Below, in pieces: positions 58,086 through 64,000 of a DNA stretch of 64,000 bases. Below the pieces are notes generated by a model. The model saw only the letters and a program-made list of their open reading frames with translations, ran no database searches and had not been told where the DNA came from. Source of the stretch: Macrosoma leucophasiata. Taxonomy: Eukaryota; Arthropoda; Insecta; Lepidoptera; Hedylidae. The number at the start of each line of letters is the position of its first letter. Position 1 is the stretch's first letter. Location: contig JAWQUS010000007.1 in the NCBI GenBank assembly GCA_036365455.1, positions 15,392,001-15,456,000 on the forward strand, read 5' to 3'. A program made the translations under genes and the position numbers.

Positions 58086-58462
58086 TGCAGGTTATAAACA
58101 TCTACACAAAAACCGAAGGTCAATATAACAGATGCGTTGTCATCCCTGAGCCTAGGTTGTTTTGCCTTTGTGATATTTATTACACTAATAGTTATTAATT
58201 ATAACTATGGTAATATTACACAGTAAACTGTAACCCAGCAATATGTTTCCAAAACCAATATCCTCTCAGACGATAATTAGTAAAATTCTTAAAAGAGCTA
58301 TTGCATGTGGGCTTTGGATGGTAATGTACGACCCTGTAATTTTCGACACAGAGGCATAAGAGCTCAGACGTCAAGAGCGGCTACGCATCTGCATTAAAAT
58401 GTCTGTCTTATGTAGATGTTTCTAGGTTTAAATATTCATTTACTATCAATGTGAGCTGTATT
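58086..58462. repeat. Eroded SINE fragments of the same family
   Basis: 58,086-58,200 (CATCTACACAAAAACCGAAGG; GCCTAGGTTGTTTTGCC) is minus-strand. 58,312-58,462 (TTTGGATGGTAATGTACGACC; CTACGCATCTGCATT; ATCAATGTGAGCTG) is plus-strand. Both are partial. Confidence 0.45.
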
Positions 58463-58554
58463 GCAAACAGTAATTGAGGCAATTAACCTTCATAATAATT
58501 GGGGTTATCGTCTTGGAAGTGATGATGGCGCATCGCAGCGTCAGGCAGGTCGGA

Positions 58555-58690
58555 GCCGGGCCGGTGCAGCTGCGGTATCAGGGACAACCACAGGGACATC
58601 TTGTGGCCGCGATAGTGACTCCGCATCTCTGGCTTGTTACCTGTCCGCAATTTTCAACATTGTATAATAATAAAATAAGAAGTAAAGTTA
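58555..58690 (+). repeat. Dispersed repeat next to Penelope-like element
   Basis: GGACAACCACAGGGACATCTTG and TGACTCCGCATCTCTGGCTTG recur in diverged form at 59,950-60,000 (GGACAACCACATTGACATC). Family unidentified. Confidence 0.45.
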
Positions 58691-58730
58691 CCACTTGCCT
58701 ATTCCTATTAGAACTGTACCCACAATTCCC

Positions 58731-59079
58731 CACCCGCGTTAAAGAGCACATTGCTGATGTCAAAAACCGAAGAACAGGGAGGTCTGCAGTCTGTGAACAC
58801 ATAGCGGATAAGCCGAATCATTACATCCGGTTTGATAAAATTCAAATACTCGCTAGAGAACACAAACCCATTCCACGAATGGTACGCGAGGCTATTGAAA
58901 TTAAAAAACACCCAAATTTCAATAGAGAAGATGGATGGCGATTATCAACATCATGGGATCCCATACTTAGCAAGATTAAATCCCAGCCGCAGCAGTCTGC
59001 AAGACCTCAAGATATCATAAGTAATTATTGTGTTAATCCTGAACGCTACGCAAGGCGTTTACGAAATCGATGGAGGTAG
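58731..59079 (+). pseudogene. Penelope-like ORF, truncated GIY-YIG endonuclease part
   Basis: 116 open codons: RVKEHIADVKNRRTGRSAVC, EHIADKPNHYIRFDKIQILA, REAIEIKKHPNFNREDGWRL and the RRLRNRWR end. The GIY and YIG strands are upstream of the truncation, so the nuclease is incomplete. The frame continues by chance 85 codons upstream through unrelated sequence (from 58,474), which is not part of the protein. Confidence 0.88.
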
Positions 59080-59224
59080 CTACATATAATTTTTTCAAAC
59101 TTCTGTCAGACAAATGTCACCTCAGTCTGCCCGGGACCACGGAAGCTGAAAAGCGACCGAAACGTCGGGTTGATTTTAAAAATCATTTTAGTTTAATATA
59201 CGCGAGATAAATCCGTAAAAATAG
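58731..59224 (+). mobile_element. Penelope-like element, 5' truncated (third copy)
   Basis: Plus-strand copy starting in the GIY-YIG domain at ACCCGCGTTAAAGAGCAC and ending GATAAATCCGTAAAAATAG. It is nearly identical to 29,815-30,320. The 5' junction is abrupt against unrelated sequence. Confidence 0.9.
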
Positions 59225-61330
59225 TTTCATAACATGTCTATTTTATCCTGAAACAATGTTTCTAGAATTAATTTCAATGTGTATTTACTGAATACATACT
59301 TATACAACAAGTAACGGGAATGATGCACACTCTCTAAAAACCCGATTAGAAAATCAAGTTATAATCATAATGATGAACTGAAATTACGTGTTTATGTATT
59401 TAATATTTTTATTTAAGAAATAAGTCGTCCTCAATTTGTACGATTAGTATGCACGGCATGCATACTTGCCCTATCTCTATCTACGGCCGCACATAAAACA
59501 CGAACCTAATCACACACGCACACTGTTGCAATGTGATGTAGCGTAACTTATTCAACACTCGCTAGTAATAGAATTAATTTCCACTATTTTATTTCTTAAA
59601 TTATCATTTATTATTATAAATAGCACGTCTCAACGAGTTCTAATAAACTTGTTGAGACTAGCATTTTATTTTAGATAGACGTTAGTCTCATTTTCGTTTG
59701 TTGACTTTTCACCAAATGGGTGACCATAATTTCCTTAATTTTAATTAATATTGGGACAAAATAATACCTATATCAAAAATGCCTGAAATCGATTCGGTTA
59801 TTGATTCTGAAGAAACTAGTCTCGGGTTGTACATTCAATCCTGTTACACGTTGTATATACATAATTAAGAAAGGATAGGTTTATTACAGTAAAAATATGT
59901 TAAAATAATGGAATGGGTGATCGCAACCGAACCGGTGCCGCTGTCGGATGTTGGACAACCACATTGACATCTTGTAAGTGTCTCCGAATTTGGGCTTGCT
60001 GTCCTCAAATTGCCAGATTGAAATAAACGAGCGCACCCACCGACCGAACCGCGCAGGTACCCGAAACTTTTAAATGATCCTCGTATATCAACATGTACGA
60101 CACTTTCACTCCACCCTCTAACTCGTTTCATCAAACCGTATAAAAGTGAACTCGGCATTATTAACGAAAGTTACGCTAAGTTAGTTAAAGTTTACCCACT
60201 CTAATTATAAAAAGTACATGGGTTTTGAGACACTCACTGATTTCCATATAGAGTTGGTTGATAGTATCGTAGGTATCCCAATAAGGTGTTTGATCTGGTC
60301 CCATTCTTGGTGCGTCCCCCAAAAGTGGACTGGGTGGTGGTGTTGCTGATGGATCGTTCGGGTTACTGTGAAAAAGTTATACTTATACACTATGAAAAGA
60401 CACGGGTAAACATTGAGTTAACTCATTGGAATAGGCACTAAACAATACTATTACATACGTTCTCCAATCATGTTCATCATTGATTGTTTGAATTTCTGAA
60501 TTCACTCAAATATACTGCTGCAATATTCATTTATTGTGCTATGTGTGCATAGTATGTACGGAAGAAAAACTTATCATTATCGATGATTTCGGCAAAACAA
60601 AGTTACGAAATAAGGAAAACAGATAGAAGGTAATAGCAATCCTATCACCTACAACAACTTGAACAATAAATAAGTGCCCAATACTGAGATCAAGGAGAGA
60701 AAAAGAAAAAAGAAAACAAAGAAAAGAACAAGAGCGTTGAAAAACAAAACATAAATTTATTTTAACGAACAATAATCAAAAAGACTATACAAGAGATACA
60801 TACTGTTTGACCTGAGATTCAAAAGAAGCCAATAAAGCTCTCCTGATAGCTAACGTTATTTAGCTTCACAAGAGAACAACTTCAACCATAAAATATTTTC
60901 GTAGGATTCAGTAAAATGCGAACACGTTTTTAGTTTTAAATAGCTAATAAGATAAAAGGGAAGTGTAAAGGCAGAATAGAACAAATCAATAAAATATACT
61001 TGAAGTGTTTCTACAAAAACTTGAAGTGTTCGTCGCATCAATAGTATTGGCTAGTTGGAAGATATTAGGTACTACACAATCATTTAAACAGGTAAGTAAA
61101 ATGGAAAAATCCTGTCGAAGAGTGAATAATTTTTGTATTATCAAGCAATAAAAAGACATATAACACGTTGAATAGCTCCTGAGTGGAGTCATCGTTAAAC
61201 ATTATATTTACGGGCATCAGAAAAAATACGGTTTTAAAGCATTTTCAACATGACATTATTATTTATTGTCTAGATGACAAAAAATAATAATAAAAAACAT
61301 TAGGTAGAGAAAAACTTTTATATGAACAAC
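59225..61330. other. Mostly unique AT-rich sequence
   Basis: It contains the short repeat at 59,826-59,862 shared with 42,225-42,262 and the repeat at 59,925-60,020 shared with 58,555. Several ORFs of 60-97 codons on the minus strand lack recognisable domains. Probably neuroligin intron. Confidence 0.4.
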
Positions 61331-61334
61331 TCTT

Positions 61335-61765
61335 TTTTATGGAAGCGAGAGCTGGGTATGCAGGAAAGGGCATGAAAGTAAGTTAAACGCAGTCGAGATG
61401 AGATCTTTGCGCAAGATCTGAGGTGTATCACTCACCGATCGCGTTCGTAATGAAGATGTAAGAAAGAGGCTTTGTGTGAATCGTGTAAAAATTAAAAAAG
61501 GCATGCTCCGATGCTTCGGGTATATAGAAAGAATGTCGAATGAGCGAATGACTAAACAGATACACAATGCGAATGTGGATGGTTGCAGAGGCCCAGGAAG
61601 ACCAAGACAGACCTACCATGACCAAATAGGTCAAAAGTCTTAGGAATCGGCGTGCATGTATGAGAAGAATGATGAAGGTAGACGAGGCACGAGAGGTTTG
61701 TCAGGACCGAGATATCTGGCGCTCTACACTCTCTGCCTACCCCGTTAGGGACCTGGCGTGAAGGT
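61335..61765 (+). pseudogene. LINE reverse transcriptase C-terminus, decayed
   Basis: The frame from 61,335 reads FYGSESWVCRKGHESKLNAV, then MRSLRKI, a TGA stop, GVSLTDRVRNEDVRKRL, GMLRCFGYIERMSNERMTKQ and GCRGPGRPRQTYHDQIG. It then shifts frame into CMRRMMKVDEAREVC and the DIWRSTLSAYPVRD end. This is the LYGSE..M..LR..GV..DR..N.DVR..GM..FGH..RM...R.TK block found at the end of many insect non-LTR polyproteins. The element continues to the GACCTGGCGTGAAGGTA terminus. Fragments of the same end lie at 8,285 (minus) and 44,226. Confidence 0.88.
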
Positions 61766-62865
61766 AGAAAAAAAACCCTTTAGTGAATAAAAATATAAAT
61801 TAGCATTCTAAGTTTGTTTTTTTTTTAAACTGCCTCCTTGAATTATTAGTTCTAATCAAAAGAGAGTACTTTGAAGTACCTCTCTAGGTTTTACTCTTTG
61901 TAAAGTTATACAAACCATAAAAATAAATTAACTGAGTTCCAAAGGATACTAGGGAAATAAAATTTTGTGATAAAAACGAGGAAAATGATGGAGTGACAGT
62001 CGTTATCGCTATCGTCGATCATTTACTGTCCGAATCATATTTATGACATTGAATAAAAAATATTTTAAGAAAATAACTTTAAAATCTACGTAAAATACGT
62101 TTTGACATAAATAATCACTCTTGAAAAGTCACTCGCATAAAGGAAACTACAAAATAGTAGATACGGCATACAGTAAAGTAATAATAATAAAAAATAAGCT
62201 GCAATTTATAACCATTAATTTATGTAAGGGACATAATAAATAAACTTTATGTAAAGTATTCCTGAAATCCAGTACGCAATGATAGCAACGTAAGCATTTG
62301 CTGATCCTACCTTTACTGAATATCACCAGTAATTAGAGTAAAGCGGTATTTGTAACATGATCTAGTTAAAAACTAGAATGTTAGGGTTGGGCTTGATTTC
62401 TAAGTTAAAAAAATGTATTAGCGTCCTTTGAAACCGAGGGAGATGTATCACATTCCTAAATCTCAACTCATTGCATTTATTAGCCAGTTAAAATGGTAAA
62501 AGTGAAGTGAGCAAATTACCTTGATCTCTTACACTTTCACCATTTTAACACGCACTTTTACTATGGAGCCTGTTACCCAAAAAAAATCAGTTAAAATTAG
62601 GGATAGTTGATTTTAGAGATGCGTTAGAGCCTTTTCACACTAGCGATTTTCTAAGATGATATCACGGCGAGGCAATTTAGTCGAAAGCTCGCCGCCACCA
62701 CGCCACGAGCCCACATTGAATTTGAATCTCGAATTACTAGGATAAAGATGATTAGGGGAATGTGGTCGCGTAGAACGGCATTTTGTCACAGTGATAAATG
62801 TTTACTTCTTCATAAATTATTTTAACAATTACAGATTAAATTAAAATAAACTATTTACGAAATAA
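61766..62865. other. AT-rich stretch without recognised features
   Basis: Nothing recognised. A short inverted pair near 62,490-62,550 (AAAATGGTAAAAGTGAAGTG and its approximate complement) is present. Confidence 0.45.
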
Positions 62866-63490
62866 TCTCGAAGCAAAAGTCCACCTCTGTGGACTGTTAC
62901 CGTTCTCCCTCTTTATTCAAATTCGATCACGAAAAAAAAACTATTTAGCAGAGTTAACTTATAAAAATGTTTTCCTAAACTAGACATTTTATTTATTACA
63001 ATAACTAAATATAAAAAAATGCATTAAATTCAAGACATTTTCTGCATGTTGAAATAATGTTATTAAAATAGACATCTGTTCGGTGGACATTTTTATTTCC
63101 ACAAATTATTTATGAAAAAAAATATATTGCTGCACGTAACGTTATTTACAAACGCTGCCAATATTCAGTTGTTCATGTGCAGCGACATTTTACCGTGGGT
63201 CAAACACGAAGAAAGTTATTGCTGCTCGTTCAACAAAAGCTGGCTATGTCAAAGTTGAGTGTGTCTTTTCGGTTCCTTCTGTATTTTGGTAAGTAAACCC
63301 TTATTAATTCATAACTTTACGTTATTGATTAGATTAAGAGGTAATTAATCTTTATAGACTTGTAAATTTTACGTAACCACAAAATAATGCATGTTATGGA
63401 ACAATTTCTTACAAAAGTCCATTCGGTGGACATCTTTTCGGTGGAATTTGTGTCCACCAAAAAGACAAATGTCCACCGAATGGATCAAGT
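62866..63490. repeat. Region with recurrent GGTGGACA hairpins
   Basis: AGTCCACCTCTGTGGACT (62,877-62,894), TCGGTGGACAT (about 63,080) and a hairpin at 63,418-63,482. In that hairpin CCATTCGGTGGACAT pairs with its exact complement, and an inner TTCGGTGGA faces TCCACCAAAA. The inverted ends may be termini of an unknown element. Confidence 0.55.
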
Positions 63491-63763
63491 AAGTATAACA
63501 GTTTTTGTTTTGTGCAACCTGGTTTCGCATGAGGCTTTAAAGCGAATTAGATAATTCACTGCATAATAAATACATTGAGTTCATAAGGCGGCTTGATATA
63601 TTTTACTCATTTTTTACTTATTGGACGGGTATTGGCTATGTTTAACTTTTCCCAATTTGGGTTGAATGTGCCTTCTGTTTCTTCATTTATACGTGCGTAA
63701 TTCGTGTTTTACATCAATAATTAATTATTTTGTTTGTGCTTCTTGCTTTGGTTAGGCTTCCTG

Positions 63764-64000
63764 TTTTTTGATCCACAGAATATAGCTAGAACCAGAAATA
63801 AACTGACTGAAGCTGAAAAAAAAAGCGCAAAAGAAGTTAAATATGTGGAAAGCAAGAGAACAACTTAAGAAACACCCAGTAGCATTAGAAGAACAGCGGA
63901 AGGAAAAGATGCAATATTCGCCCTTTTCGTGGAACTATGCAGGTTCGTCAAGTAACATGGGAAATGTCCCTTCTAACTTGACCATTAATAGCTGCACTTC
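63764..64000 (+). pseudogene. Frameshifted lysine-rich ORF, runs off the window
   Basis: After an acceptor-like TTTTTTGATCCACAG, the sequence reads ARTRNKLTEAEKK in one frame. After a run of nine A (one too many or one too few) it continues KKLNMWKAREQLKKHPVALE in another, to at least 63,999. The basic RE.LKK.P.A.EE pattern resembles short Lys/Arg-rich repeats of uncharacterised insect ORFs, but I cannot name the family. It may be an exon with a sequencing error, a pseudogene or an element ORF. The expected start codon is ATA here. Confidence 0.35.

Noticed and set aside
58474..58730. N-terminal extension of the Penelope ORF
   Set aside because: Chance open frame through unrelated repeat sequence; homology to the other copies starts at 58,731.
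59140..59170. Hammerhead ribozyme in the Penelope-like terminus (CTGAAAAGCGACCGAAACGTC)
   Set aside because: Some Penelope-like elements carry hammerheads and the GAAACGTC part is suggestive. However, the CUGANGA core lacks its G and no stem II forms. The sequence folds better as a GCT-GAAA-AGC hairpin.
1..64000. Endogenous viral genes
   Set aside because: No viral polymerase, envelope, capsid or other viral-type ORF was recognised; all reverse-transcriptase-related fragments are non-LTR or Penelope type.

Overview
The window looks like insect nuclear DNA, most likely from a moth or butterfly. It is AT-rich and gene-poor, and packed with transposable-element remnants. These include Helitrons that end CTAG, tRNA-headed SINEs, (AAAT)n-tailed non-LTR retrotransposons, mariner, hAT and Penelope-like elements. 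The assignment rests on this repeat mix and on one insect-type gene, so it is an inference. No rRNA, CRISPR array, confident tRNA gene or prokaryotic-style operon was seen.

The only host gene recognised is on the minus strand at 56,024-56,893. It is the 3' coding exon of a neuroligin: stalk, transmembrane helix, cytoplasmic tail and C-terminal PDZ ligand. The rest of the gene should lie to the right (higher coordinates), with 57-64 kb probably intronic. The low-repeat stretch 53.0-56.0 kb is probably its 3' UTR and downstream flank.

Layout. 0-2.4 kb: LINE tail, dispersed repeat, unique AT-rich DNA. 2.47-5.22 kb: an unusual tandem array of five diverged units of about 0.6 kb. 8.3-10.3 kb: SINE and LINE fragments. 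10.47-14.55 kb: a large inverted duplication with arms of about 0.92 kb around a 2.2 kb spacer. 14.8-15.55 kb: a Helitron inside a LINE tail, with a matching empty site at 36.2-36.4 kb. 17.4-18.2 kb: a short terminal-inverted-repeat (TIR) element with an intact 117-codon ORF. 18.3-19.3 kb: a LINE 3' end. 19.4-20.0 kb: a Penelope-like element inside a SINE, with a 14-bp target duplication. 22.3-31.2 kb: a dense SINE cluster with a dead mariner, a 5S-rRNA-like SINE and a second Penelope copy. 31.7-44.3 kb: MITE, perfect palindromes, a diverged tandem duplication, SINEs and Helitrons. 46.3-49.9 kb: a hAT element with a nested MITE, then a Helitron with a nested hAT-type MITE. 57-62 kb: MITE, SINE, a third Penelope copy and a LINE pseudogene. 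62.8-64 kb: an unidentified region with GGTGGAC hairpins and a frameshifted lysine-rich ORF running off the edge.

Apart from neuroligin, the sequence is a record of transposition. Several nested insertions give clean target-site evidence, so element ends can be placed to the base. The least explained structures are the five-unit array, the large inverted duplication and the ORF-bearing TIR element.
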